Shown here in pieces: positions 53,013 to 61,625 of a stretch of DNA of 64,000 nt. Position 1 is the first letter of the stretch; every line of letters starts with the position of its first letter. The stretch covers positions 248,001 to 312,000 of the forward strand of contig CAXXKZ010000013.1 in NCBI GenBank assembly GCA_963665545.2. The letters are read 5' to 3'. The notes below the pieces were generated by a model. It was not told the origin of the DNA and did not search any database. It was given only the letters and a program-made list of their open reading frames with translations. Origin of the DNA: G963665545 sp963665545 (GTDB taxonomy: Bacteria > Pseudomonadota > Gammaproteobacteria > Xanthomonadales > SZUA-36). Position numbers and translations under genes: made by a program.

Positions 53013-55040
53013 CTAGCCGCCTTTTTTGACTGCATATAGGCATTTGTCCGGGCAATTCTCCATCGCCTCATGGATACGCAGCGCCTCTCGTTCCTCGTTC
53101 TGCGGGATGATCGGCAGGTTGAGACGCGAGCGATGCTCATCGTCCATTAAAATTCGGTATTCCGGTGGTGGATCGGACTGCACGGTAAAAAAGTTGTCGC
53201 AATCTGCGCCATGCAGCGACAGGCGCAACCGCCGGCCCTTTTTCAGCACACAGGACACCGGCAGCATGTCAAGTTGGAGTTCCATGACCTCACCCGGCAC
53301 CACTGCCCGTCGCGTTGAAGAGTGATAGGAGCGATACGCCAGGTCTTTCATCTCGAGCGGCGGGTTGTCCTGGATATCCCTGAATTCCAGGTTGAGCACA
53401 ACTTCCGAAACCAGTTCGCCGCCGCCGTTGGCATCGATCTCTTCCAGATAGGCGACGATAATGCCCTTCTCGGTATTCGACGACAGGTAGACGTTGAGAT
53501 AGGGGGCGCCTGCTATCTCAATGTCGCTTTCAAGCGGTTTGGAAGTCCACGTCAGTCCCTTGCGATTGTTTTCATCCAGTGGGGAGTAGTCCAGGTGCGG
53601 TCCGCCGTGGTACCACACTCGTGTACGGCGGCCGGCTGATGCCGAGTAGTCCACTGGCAGTTCTGCGCACTTGGCGTGGGGCTCTGGCGAGGTTGCCAGG
53701 CTGCCATCGTTGATGGAATAACCTTCACTGCCGGGACAACTCGAGAAGTACCACTCTCGATGTTCGGCAGCCGGCAGCGGCCACTCGTCGGTGCCGGACC
53801 ACTCGAAGGCGCGGCCGCTGCTGTCCTGGGTAGAGTATGTGAACGGCGCCTCATCCGTGACGCCGTTGTCGATGCCGCGCAGCCAGTAGTCGAACCAGCG
53901 CAGCGATTCGTCTCGGTCCCAATAGTTATTGTGGTGCCAGGGGCCGATGATCAGCTTCTTCGGCGCGCGCAGGTTCCAATAGGCCGTGATGACGTCGCGT
54001 GGAAAGATGTCAAACCACCCGGCGAAGAGATACACCGCGGTGTCGGTCAACGCGGCGCGCTTGAAATCCAGCGCCTGATACTCGAGATCGATCAGGCTGC
54101 CATCCGCCAGTTCGCGGTTCTTGATCGGGAAGCTTTCCAGCATCTCGTCGCGGGCCATCAGCGGCATTTCGGGCGCGTTGTGGCCCTCGTCTAGGTCCTC
54201 GTCGGTGGGATATTCCACCTGCTTGCGCTCTTCCAGCGCCTCGGCCAGTTTCTCGCCATCGGTGTCTTCGAAAACAGGAAGCGCCGCGTGCTTGCGGTCT
54301 TCGGATTCACGCCGTTTCGACCACTGGCGCAGGAATCCGGAAAGGTAGGCGCCACCAGGATACCAGCCATAATAAACATCGTAGCTGGCCATTTGCGGGA
54401 TGGCGGCCTTGAGATGCGGGGTACCGTAATTGATCGTGAAGTACTGTGTCCCGCCATGCCAGGAACAGCCGATCATGCCGAGGTTGCCGTCGCACCAGGG
54501 TTCGGTCACCAGAAAGTCGTAAATTTCGGCCAGGTCTTTGCCGGTCTGCCACCCGTCAGCATAGTTAGTACCGAATGAGGCGCCGGTGCCACGCACGTCA
54601 ATCACAACGAAAGCGTAGCCGTATACCAGCAGGTATTCCGCGGCCGAGCCATTCAACCTCACCCAGTCCGCCAGCGGTTGGCCAACTCCTGCAGGCGCCG
54701 ACTCCAGCCACTGCGAGTGCCGGCCATCGGGCAGGTGGCTCGATTGATTGACGTAGGTGGCCACGTTTCCCTCTTTGAGGTGTGGAAAGCGGCGCACAAC
54801 ATGTTGGGCCGCATCGAATTTCGAAAACGCCCAGGCACGGCGGTAACCCGTCGCCACGATCACCGTTGGCAGCGCGCCATCGCGCACCTTGCCGGAAGCG
54901 GTGGGCAAGTAAGTGTCGTAGGCAATCCGGCAGCCATCCTTCAGCGTGATATAACGTGAATCGCGCACGTAGCCGTCGGCCACGGGTATTGAGTATCCGT
55001 GGTAGGTCCCGGGTACTGAAACCTTTTGCATCATATCCAT
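53013..55040 (-). CDS. CocE/NonD-family hydrolase, cytoplasmic
   Basis: The 675-residue protein (start at 55040; GGAGAGGG upstream) has the nucleophile motif GCSWHGGTQY with Ser193, VVIDVRGTGASFG with the oxyanion segment, and a C-terminal jelly-roll ending LNLPIIPQNEE. No signal peptide is present, unlike the relative at 37668. It probably hydrolyses an ester or amide intermediate. It is the last gene of the - strand Rieske set, 126 bases beyond RidA. Confidence 0.9.
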   Translation of the reverse strand: MDMMQKVSVPGTYHGYSIPVADGYVRDSRYITLKDGCRIAYDTYLPTASGKVRDGALPTVIVATGYRRAWAFSKFDAAQHVVRRFPHLKEGNVATYVNQSSHLPDGRHSQWLESAPAGVGQPLADWVRLNGSAAEYLLVYGYAFVVIDVRGTGASFGTNYADGWQTGKDLAEIYDFLVTEPWCDGNLGMIGCSWHGGTQYFTINYGTPHLKAAIPQMASYDVYYGWYPGGAYLSGFLRQWSKRRESEDRKHAALPVFEDTDGEKLAEALEERKQVEYPTDEDLDEGHNAPEMPLMARDEMLESFPIKNRELADGSLIDLEYQALDFKRAALTDTAVYLFAGWFDIFPRDVITAYWNLRAPKKLIIGPWHHNNYWDRDESLRWFDYWLRGIDNGVTDEAPFTYSTQDSSGRAFEWSGTDEWPLPAAEHREWYFSSCPGSEGYSINDGSLATSPEPHAKCAELPVDYSASAGRRTRVWYHGGPHLDYSPLDENNRKGLTWTSKPLESDIEIAGAPYLNVYLSSNTEKGIIVAYLEEIDANGGGELVSEVVLNLEFRDIQDNPPLEMKDLAYRSYHSSTRRAVVPGEVMELQLDMLPVSCVLKKGRRLRLSLHGADCDNFFTVQSDPPPEYRILMDDEHRSRLNLPIIPQNEEREALRIHEAMENCPDKCLYAVKKGG

Positions 55041-55165
55041 GAGCCCTCTCCGCTGTCCAACGCCCTCATGCCAAGCGCAGCCTGGCAAAACATAATTCTG
55101 TTGAGCACAGAGCCGCCTTCGGCCGCGTGCGTCGCGCGCGGCGGGAGCAGGGAAGCGAGACTCTT

Positions 55166-55558
55166 TTACTCACTGAGCACTGCGACCAGATCGCACATCA
55201 GGAATTTGCTTGCGGGCATATCGTGATTCATCGTGTGCCGGGCAGGTCTGCTGTCCGGATCCGGAAAGAGCTTCAGCCACTCCTCATTGATCAGCGCTTT
55301 AACCTCCGTGCCCTGGACATAAAAAGTCATCCGCACGATGTCTTCGGGCTTCGCCCCGGCCGCTTCGAGCAGTCTGCCCACATAAACAAAGACCAGTTTG
55401 ACCTGGGCTTCGACGCCTTCGACAAACCCGGGAATGGCATGGTCATAAGCGGAAATGCCGCCAGAATAGAGGATGTTGTCGACCACCGAGGCAACGGGAA
55501 TTGGGGTTTTGCCATGATGATAGCCCTCGATGGCGTTGATGCTGCGTCTTCTCGCCAT
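55166..55558 (-). CDS. RidA family enamine/imine deaminase
   Basis: The 130-residue protein follows the RidA/YjgF fold, with VASVVDNILYSGGISAYD, a conserved LEAAGAKPEDIVRMTFYV and RPARHTM containing the Arg expected to bind the carboxylate. RidA hydrolyses reactive imines or enamines formed during amino-acid or heterocycle catabolism. It follows the RraA-like gene by eight bases. Its presence suggests that an amino-containing intermediate is processed in this cluster. Confidence 0.9.
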   Translation of the reverse strand: MARRRSINAIEGYHHGKTPIPVASVVDNILYSGGISAYDHAIPGFVEGVEAQVKLVFVYVGRLLEAAGAKPEDIVRMTFYVQGTEVKALINEEWLKLFPDPDSRPARHTMNHDMPASKFLMCDLVAVLSE

Positions 55559-55566
55559 GCGTTCCT

Positions 55567-56217
55567 CTATTCAGGTTTGTTTTCGATGATGGGTGGGTTG
55601 TAGGCATAGCGCCGTCGTGCTTCTTTCAATTCCATGCCTTCGTTCATCGCCGCAACGATTTTTGCGTCGGCTTTATCGAATTCGCGCAACATCGCAAGCG
55701 CTTCGTCTTCCCGGCTTGTGGGTATCACCGTCACTCCGTCCGCATCGGCGACGAGGATGTCACCCGGTTGTACTTTCACGCCGTCAAGGTCGATTGGCTT
55801 TTGTTTTTCCAGGATGCACAATTTGCCGCCGCCGGTGTGCATGGTGGTGCCGCGGACAAAGATCGGGAAGCCCAATTCGAGGCAGGTGGCGGTGTCGCGG
55901 ACCGCGCCGTTGATGACCACACCTTTCACGCCTTTTTGCTGGGCCGAGATCGTTCTCAGGTCGCCCCAGGAGCCGCCGCCAAGGAAGCCGCCCGAATCCA
56001 GAACACAGACATCTCCTTCCTGCAGATCGTCCTGATATTCGTCATGTGCTGAGGGCGGGTCCGTCTGTTTAGTGATTCGCACCGTAAAGGCCCGGCCGTA
56101 GAGATGCATACCTGCGTCCAGTGGCCGGATGCTTTCGCACTGTCCGGCGATGCCGAGTCGATCCAGCACGTCTGAGACCAGAGAGGTCGTGACATTCTGA
56201 AGGAATTTGAGATCCAT
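55567..56217 (-). CDS. RraA-like HMG/CHA-type aldolase
   Basis: The 216-residue protein has GGSWGDLRTISAQQKGVKG, INGAVRDTATC with the catalytic Arg-Asp pair, and VKVQPGDILVADADGVTVIP. These features match class II 4-hydroxy-4-methyl-2-oxoglutarate / 4-carboxy-4-hydroxy-2-oxoadipate aldolases, which release pyruvate after meta ring cleavage, and the RraA regulator fold. In this operon the aldolase role is more likely. It follows the Rieske gene by five bases. Confidence 0.88.
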   Translation of the reverse strand: MDLKFLQNVTTSLVSDVLDRLGIAGQCESIRPLDAGMHLYGRAFTVRITKQTDPPSAHDEYQDDLQEGDVCVLDSGGFLGGGSWGDLRTISAQQKGVKGVVINGAVRDTATCLELGFPIFVRGTTMHTGGGKLCILEKQKPIDLDGVKVQPGDILVADADGVTVIPTSREDEALAMLREFDKADAKIVAAMNEGMELKEARRRYAYNPPIIENKPE

Positions 56218-56222
56218 GTGGA

Positions 56223-57503
56223 TCAGGCCCCCAAAGGCTCGGCGGTTTTCAGACGAATTGCTCTCGAAGCCATGCGCTCGCTTGCAGCATCGCGCCAGTC
56301 CTTGTCGCCGTCCAACCTATCCACGATGGCCTGTAGCGCGCCATAGTCGAAATCTCCCTTGTGCGACCACACTTCGCGCGCGCCGTCGTCGGAAGCCCTG
56401 AGTTTCTTTAGCAGTAATCGCCTGGAGAAGATGATGGCTTTGTCACCCGTGCACAGATGCTCTTTGGAGCGATCGGGATTTGGGCCCTGGGCCTCGCCAG
56501 CGATAAAATCCTCGTACATGATGTCGTTGAAGCCGGAGAAACTGGTGCGGTTGATCATCGCTTCACGGTCCTGACCCCATCGCGGTTGCTCTCGCATCCC
56601 CTGGTAGAAATTGTTGTGATCCGGGTGGGTGTCCCCTATCGCGTAGCTGATATCCTCCTCGGGTAGCGGCTCATCCGGGCTGTGCCAGAAATACCACTGG
56701 ATCGACCATTCGCAGTCGATGGGCACCGACATAATGAACAGTTTGCGCGTGGAGAGACTGTTGGCGATGAAGCAGCCGCTGGGTGCTACGTGTTCAGTAA
56801 CGCGGACATACTGGCTGCCGTCCGGCATCTCACGAACAGCAGCGTACTGAAATCCCCAAGCGGTTTCCTGCGCCTCAATGGTCGGAGCCAGTGCCTTGGC
56901 TATCTTGGCGATGTCTTGGCTGTAGCCCTCGTTGGGCGCCACTTCCACCCAGTTGCGGTGCAGCAGGCCTACGTGCGACGGGTCGAGGACGGCATCGATG
57001 CCGCTCAGCCAGTTGTAATTACAAATGGCGGCGCGCGCCAACACCTGGTCTTCGTTACATCGGTTGAACGCCAGGTCGGTAAAACGCGGCGCCTTTTCGT
57101 CGGTGAAGCACACCCATAAGACGTCGGCCGCCTCGCGCGTAGGGTAGCTCTTGAGCGGCACGCGCGAAGGAAAGTCCGGATGGGGCTCGTTGGGTGTTTC
57201 AACACACTTGCCAGATACGTGAAACTTCCAGCCATGGAACATGCAGGTCAGTGCACAATTCTCGTTCTGAGCTAGTTCCAGTGAGCACAAGCGGTGGGGA
57301 CAACGTTCGTCGAACACTGCAACCCTGCCATCAGTCGCGCGAAAGGCTACGTAGTTTTCGCACAGAATGGTGAATTTTATCGGAGCGCCATCAGCGACGA
57401 GTTTTTCGCTGCGCATCACGGGCAGCCAGTAGTTCTTGAATGCCAATTGCATCGGTGCCCCGAGGGAGACGTCAGTCAGCAGTCGGGCGTCGGCAGCACG
57501 CAT
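56223..57503 (-). CDS. Rieske non-haem iron oxygenase
   Basis: The 426-residue protein has the Rieske cluster residues Cys68-x-His70 and Cys87-x2-His90 (CPHRLCSLELAQNENC then ALTCMFHGWKF) and the mononuclear iron motif DPSHVGLLH (His177, His182; bridging Asp174 nearby). Layout and length fit phthalate-dioxygenase-type single-component oxygenases. It needs a reductase, not encoded here. Upstream lies an ATAGAA-N6-TTCTAT operator, 35 bases before the start. Confidence 0.95.
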   Translation of the reverse strand: MRAADARLLTDVSLGAPMQLAFKNYWLPVMRSEKLVADGAPIKFTILCENYVAFRATDGRVAVFDERCPHRLCSLELAQNENCALTCMFHGWKFHVSGKCVETPNEPHPDFPSRVPLKSYPTREAADVLWVCFTDEKAPRFTDLAFNRCNEDQVLARAAICNYNWLSGIDAVLDPSHVGLLHRNWVEVAPNEGYSQDIAKIAKALAPTIEAQETAWGFQYAAVREMPDGSQYVRVTEHVAPSGCFIANSLSTRKLFIMSVPIDCEWSIQWYFWHSPDEPLPEEDISYAIGDTHPDHNNFYQGMREQPRWGQDREAMINRTSFSGFNDIMYEDFIAGEAQGPNPDRSKEHLCTGDKAIIFSRRLLLKKLRASDDGAREVWSHKGDFDYGALQAIVDRLDGDKDWRDAASERMASRAIRLKTAEPLGA

Positions 57504-57537
57504 GAGTTGTTCTCCGCAAAATGTGATATTTATAGAT

Positions 57538-57555
57538 ATAGAATTCTATTTCTAT
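57538..57555. promoter_or_regulatory. Operator ATAGAA-N6-TTCTAT before the Rieske gene
   Basis: The site reads ATAGAA TTCTAT TTCTAT, 35 bases upstream of the Rieske oxygenase start. Related sites lie at 58800 and 60377. The half-site spacing (6 bp between inverted halves) suits a winged-helix dimer such as MarR, GntR or IclR type. Confidence 0.65.
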
Positions 57556-57627
57556 TATATGCAAGGTGCCCAAGCGACGCAACAGTTGAACATTCTGAGC
57601 TGAAGCGGTGCTATTTGTCTTCCCGGA

Positions 57628-58638
57628 TCAGGTCCGGGATGACGGGCCCCAAACACCAAACGCCATGCCCTGGCCGGTGCCGGGCGGTGTGCGTCGGATG
57701 GGTACGTACTCCGTCCATTGTTCATCCAAGCCGCCCAGCATTCCTGCGAGCACGATCCAACTACGAGTTTCCGATGAACCGGAGGTTAGTTTTTCCTCAG
57801 GAATCGAGCTCAGGTACGCGCCATCTTGCCGCTGGATGGCATCCAGCACCTCGAGGTCGAATGCTTCTTCGCAGATGAAGTGGCTCAAACCACCCGAGGC
57901 GATCACGGCGATTCGAAGGTCATCCGATAAATCGGCGATCGACTGCTTCAGGGCCAGGCCAAGCTGGTGGCAGCGCGCCGGTGTGGGTACATTAGGTGGG
58001 AAAATGGTGTTGATCAGCACCGGCAGAATCGGCCAGGCGGCACCGCGAAAAATGCGCTCCACAACGAAGCCGTAGGCGTGTCCGAAGCCCTGCTTTTCGG
58101 GGTCGGGAATGGAATCACAGGCCGACACGTCAAATTGTAGTTGCAATAATGACGCGGTGACCTGTGTCGCTGCCTCGGGACTGCCGGGATAGCGGCGAAC
58201 GCGATCCATGCCGTAGGCCTTCGATACCGCAACCCGCCAGGCCGGCATGCCATCGGGTTTGCGCCGATAGGTGGCCAATTCATTTCCCTGATAGATGGCC
58301 AGCGCCGGTGAATTGGCACCGTTGAATAACTCCTTCTGGTCGTTGCCGATAATGAGTACGATGTCCGGGCGCGATGCCTCCAGATCGTCGGCCAGGCGGT
58401 CCAGCGCGGCCTGGCAGATGCTGTGTTGTACGGTGAAATTCTCCAGCGTAGCCTGGTCGTTGTACTTGTCGCCGACCTCCGTATGGAATTGAGTGTAGGT
58501 GACAAAGCTGCCGTCCGGCTTGTTGATATGCGGCTCCTTGCTGTCCATTTCATCGCGGGCGCGAGCGAACCACATCTCGGGCTCCAGGGCCAGCATCGGA
58601 CCGTGCGACATGCCTGCCGCCATGACGATTTTCGCCAT
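57628..58638 (-). CDS. Class III (LigB-type) extradiol ring-cleavage dioxygenase
   Basis: The 336-residue protein has AAGMSHGPML near the start and GFGHAYGFVVER and AVIASGGLSHFICEE, the metal and catalytic His regions of the LigB/DODA fold. Such enzymes cleave catechols between or beside their hydroxyls, here probably producing the substrate for the RraA-like aldolase. Its ATG overlaps the stop of the short upstream ORF (TAATG). Confidence 0.9.
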   Translation of the reverse strand: MAKIVMAAGMSHGPMLALEPEMWFARARDEMDSKEPHINKPDGSFVTYTQFHTEVGDKYNDQATLENFTVQHSICQAALDRLADDLEASRPDIVLIIGNDQKELFNGANSPALAIYQGNELATYRRKPDGMPAWRVAVSKAYGMDRVRRYPGSPEAATQVTASLLQLQFDVSACDSIPDPEKQGFGHAYGFVVERIFRGAAWPILPVLINTIFPPNVPTPARCHQLGLALKQSIADLSDDLRIAVIASGGLSHFICEEAFDLEVLDAIQRQDGAYLSSIPEEKLTSGSSETRSWIVLAGMLGGLDEQWTEYVPIRRTPPGTGQGMAFGVWGPSSRT

Positions 58639-58784
58639 TATTGACTCCTCGTGTGTTCGCCGGTCATGGAATCGAACGGCGCCAACTCGAATACAAGATC
58701 GACATGCTCGACCAGGAAGTCGGGGGCGCGGTACTGCTTGCGATAGACGGTCAATTCTTTAATTTTCTGTTCGCGTTTGGCCAT
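58638..58784 (-). CDS. 48-residue ORF: aminopeptidase N N-terminus coupled to the dioxygenase gene
   Basis: The ORF begins MAKREQKIKELTVYRKQYRA, then PDFLVEHVDLVFELAPFDS, and stops in TAATG, sharing bases with the dioxygenase ATG. The pattern YR-YRAPDF-V--VDL-F-L matches the start of PepN (YRHDYRAPDYQITDIDLTFDL in E. coli). Only the first 40 residues or so of an 870-residue enzyme remain, so it is a remnant that may now serve as a coupling leader. The ATAGAA operator lies 16 bases upstream. Confidence 0.55.
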   Translation of the reverse strand: MAKREQKIKELTVYRKQYRAPDFLVEHVDLVFELAPFDSMTGEHTRSQ

Positions 58785-58799
58785 TGTCGAGTATTCAGA

Positions 58800-58817
58800 A
58801 TAGAAATAGAATTATTT
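58800..58817. promoter_or_regulatory. Operator ATAGAA-N6-TTATTT between divergent units
   Basis: The site reads ATAGAA ATAGAA TTATTT and lies 16 bases before the PepN-like leader and 100 bases before the MFS frame. It is the weakest of the three sites because the last half-site has three mismatches to TTCTAT. Confidence 0.5.
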
Positions 58818-58917
58818 TTCTAAAATATATCATACAACAAGGTAGAATCGTAATGGCAAATTCACTTTTCGGTTATTCTTCGGTTGAGAATCTGTCGAAC
58901 CTACAAAATCAAGAACA

Positions 58918-60325
58918 ATGGAAAGTAAACCTCCGGTAAATCGCGACACGACATTTTCCCCTTTGCGTCATGGTGCTTTCCGGATGATCTGGATTGCGAA
59001 CATATTCTCCAGCGCCGGATCCTGGATGCAGGATGTGGGCGCCGGTTGGCTGATGACAAGCCTGTCGCCAACGCCGTTGATGGTGTCGCTGGTGCAAACG
59101 GCAATTACTGTACCGATGTTCCTACTGGCCATTCCGGCAGGGGCGATGGCAGACCTGTTCGATCGCAAACGATTGCTGCTGGTGATGCAGGGTTGGTTGG
59201 CAATCTGCGCGCTGACGCTTGCGGCGATGACCTTCAGCGATGTCGTCACCGCCAGATTGCTGCTGGTTATGACCTTCCTGATCGGGCTGGGCGTGGCGAT
59301 GGCGGTTCCTTGAAAAATCCGCACTACCGATGGAGCGCTTTTTTAGCGCGATGCGCACCGGTTTGCGTTATGTCAAGTTTTCCAGCCCCTTGAAAGCGAC
59401 GCTCTTTCGTGGCGGTTCTTTCTTCCTGTTCGGCAGCGTCATTTGGGCGTTGCTTCCGCTGATATCCCGGCAACAGATTGGTGGCGGACCTGAGACATAC
59501 GGCCTGATGGTAGGTTCTATGGGGGCAGGTGCAGTCATGGGCGCCCTGAATCTGTCACGGCTGCGCAAGATTTGGTCGGGAAGCCGAATCGTGCAAGTCG
59601 GTTCGCTGGTGTTTGTCGTGGCTCTGCTGTCGCTGAGCCAGGCGCAATCACAGTGGCATGCACTTCCAACCGTGCTGGTTGCCGGTGCGGCCTGGTTGAG
59701 CGTGCTGTCGACCGTGTTTGTGGCGGCTCAACTGGCGCTGCCCCGGTGGATCAGGGGGCGGGGTATTTCGGTATGCATGTCGGTCTTCATGGGTTGCCTC
59801 GCGCTGGGCTCATTAATGTGGGGCACCGTTGAGAATGTTTTGGGTTTGTCCATGACGATCATCGTGGCGGCTATAGGACTGGGTTTGCTGACCCTCATTT
59901 CGACCCGCGTCAAACTGCCCCGCATCAACGACGACTCTGACGGACTGGAGCCATCGCGGCACTGGCAGTTGCCGGAAACCCGAGTGCCCGTGAGCTTTCA
60001 ACGCGGGCCCGTCATGATCACTATTGACTACCTGGTCAAACCAGAGCATCAGGAGGCGTTTTATTCAACACTCAACGAGCTCGGCGAATCTCGTCGCCGC
60101 GACGGCGCGTATTTCTGGAGCCATTTCCAGGACACCGCCGATCCCTGCCTGATACGCGAAGTGTTCCTGGTCGAGTCATGGGCCGAACATTTGCGTCAGC
60201 ACGAACGGGTCACCCGTTCAGACCAACAGCTCCAAAATTACTTGAGTGCGTTCCTGCAAGATGGTACAAAACCGCGAGCACGGCATTTCGTTCATGAAAA
60301 ATCCGGAGTACATGGCGGAAAATAA
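58918..60325 (+). pseudogene. MFS_3-type transporter, broken by deletion and frameshift
   Basis: The first frame (58918-59313) encodes transmembrane segments 1-4 (SPLRHGAFRMIWIANIFSSA and IGLGVAMAVP) and stops. The second (59330-60325) resumes with LPMERFFSAMRTGLRYVKFS, the segment after helix 6, and continues to the end of a MFS_3 transporter followed by a C-terminal antibiotic-monooxygenase-like domain (ITIDYLVKPEHQEAFY). About 90 residues are missing. Bases before the second ATG still read LEKSALPMERFF in its frame, so the junction is a deletion. Confidence 0.8.
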
Positions 60326-60376
60326 TCACTATCTCTCCGGTATGGAACTTGACTCTGACCCCATAACTGACTCAAA

Positions 60377-60394
60377 ATAGAAATCAAATTCTAT
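60377..60394. promoter_or_regulatory. Operator ATAGAA-ATCAAA-TTCTAT before the DmpA-type gene
   Basis: This is the cleanest of the three sites: a perfect inverted repeat ATAGAA and TTCTAT with a 6-base spacer, 31 bases upstream of the ATG at 60425. A GGGGTCAGAGTC-type repeat (in reverse, 60345-60363) lies just before it. Confidence 0.7.
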
Positions 60395-60424
60395 TTTTCT
60401 ATCCAGTTGCCAGGCCTGTCTAAA

Positions 60425-61564
60425 ATGTCGGAAGAAAAGAAAGTCAGAAGTTCAATCGGTAATTTGAAACACGGTCGGCTGAATGCCATCACAGATGTAC
60501 CTGGCGTGCGTGTGGGTCATTGCACAATTATTGAAGATAAACCGATCGTGGCGCGAACCGGCGTTACCGTCATCCATCCGCTTGATGTGGGTTACTGGGA
60601 ACAAAATGTGTTCGCTGGTTTTCACCGCTACAACGGTTTTGGTGAAGTGACGGGGGTGCAATGGCTGGAGGAAAGCGGTGTGCTCACATCGCCCATTTGC
60701 CTGACCTCGACGTTTTCACTGGGCATCGTGCGCGACACCCTGTACCGCGATTTCATGGACCGGGGCGCGAAGGGACGATTCCAGATCGGCGTGGTCGGTG
60801 AGACCAACGACTTTTTTCTTAGTGATGCGCCAAAGTGGCCGGTCAGGCCGGAGCACGTGCTGCAAGCCATGGAGGCCTGTTCTGACGGACCAGTCGCTGA
60901 GGGCAATGTTGGCGCCGGCACTGGCACCATGGCCTACTTGTTCAAAGGAGGAATCGGCACGGCATCCAAACTCGCCGAGACCCCTTCGGGCGAATTTACT
61001 GTCGGCGTTCTGGTGCAGAGCAATCACGGTCAGCGCCAGGACCTGGTGATCGAGGGGGTGCCGATCGGGCAGGAGATCAACCATGGGGTGATTCCCTACC
61101 CACACCTGGGCGACAACGATCCCTACCTGAAAATGCCCCAGCATATCGCCGATCGGCTGCGTGAATTTCAGGAAGAGGGTTCCATTATCATCGTGGTGGC
61201 CACTGATGCGCCATTGCTGCCGGTGCAATGTAAGAGGCTCGCGCAGCGCGCCGCCGTTGGGCTCGGCCGCATTGGCGGGCTCGGCAACAATGGCAGCGGC
61301 GACTTCATGATCTGTTTTTCCACGGCCAATCGCTTTGAGCCGTTACCCGATGTTCCCGTCACCGATCTGGATATGATGCCCAATCACCAGATGACACCGC
61401 TGTTTCAGGCGACCGTCGAAGCCACCGAATCTGCAGTGCTCAATTCGATGCTCGCTGCCGACGATATGACGGGCCGCAACGGCAATACCGCTTGCGCTTT
61501 GACCCGCGAGGCTGTTGAGGCCGTCATGGCGCGCTACGGCCGTGAGTGTCCGTGGCAGGTGTAA
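60425..61564 (+). CDS. P1-family peptidase (DmpA-like, S58)
   Basis: The 379-residue protein, taken from the ATG at 60425, begins with a GVRVGHCTI segment and has GGIGTASKLAE, GVLVQSNHGQ and GGLGNNGSGDFM, where Ser291 would be the nucleophile freed by autocleavage. These N-terminal nucleophile enzymes cut N-terminal D- or L-amino acids, amides or esters. A frame start at 60407 is possible but weaker. The perfect ATAGAA operator suggests regulation with the Rieske and dioxygenase genes, and a role in releasing an amide-linked substrate. Confidence 0.88.
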   Translation: MSEEKKVRSSIGNLKHGRLNAITDVPGVRVGHCTIIEDKPIVARTGVTVIHPLDVGYWEQNVFAGFHRYNGFGEVTGVQWLEESGVLTSPICLTSTFSLGIVRDTLYRDFMDRGAKGRFQIGVVGETNDFFLSDAPKWPVRPEHVLQAMEACSDGPVAEGNVGAGTGTMAYLFKGGIGTASKLAETPSGEFTVGVLVQSNHGQRQDLVIEGVPIGQEINHGVIPYPHLGDNDPYLKMPQHIADRLREFQEEGSIIIVVATDAPLLPVQCKRLAQRAAVGLGRIGGLGNNGSGDFMICFSTANRFEPLPDVPVTDLDMMPNHQMTPLFQATVEATESAVLNSMLAADDMTGRNGNTACALTREAVEAVMARYGRECPWQV

Positions 61565-61625
61565 AAAAGTACCGATTTGTTCATAGCCCCGTAGTTTATG
61601 GTCCCAGATTTCATTGCCCGAGAAA

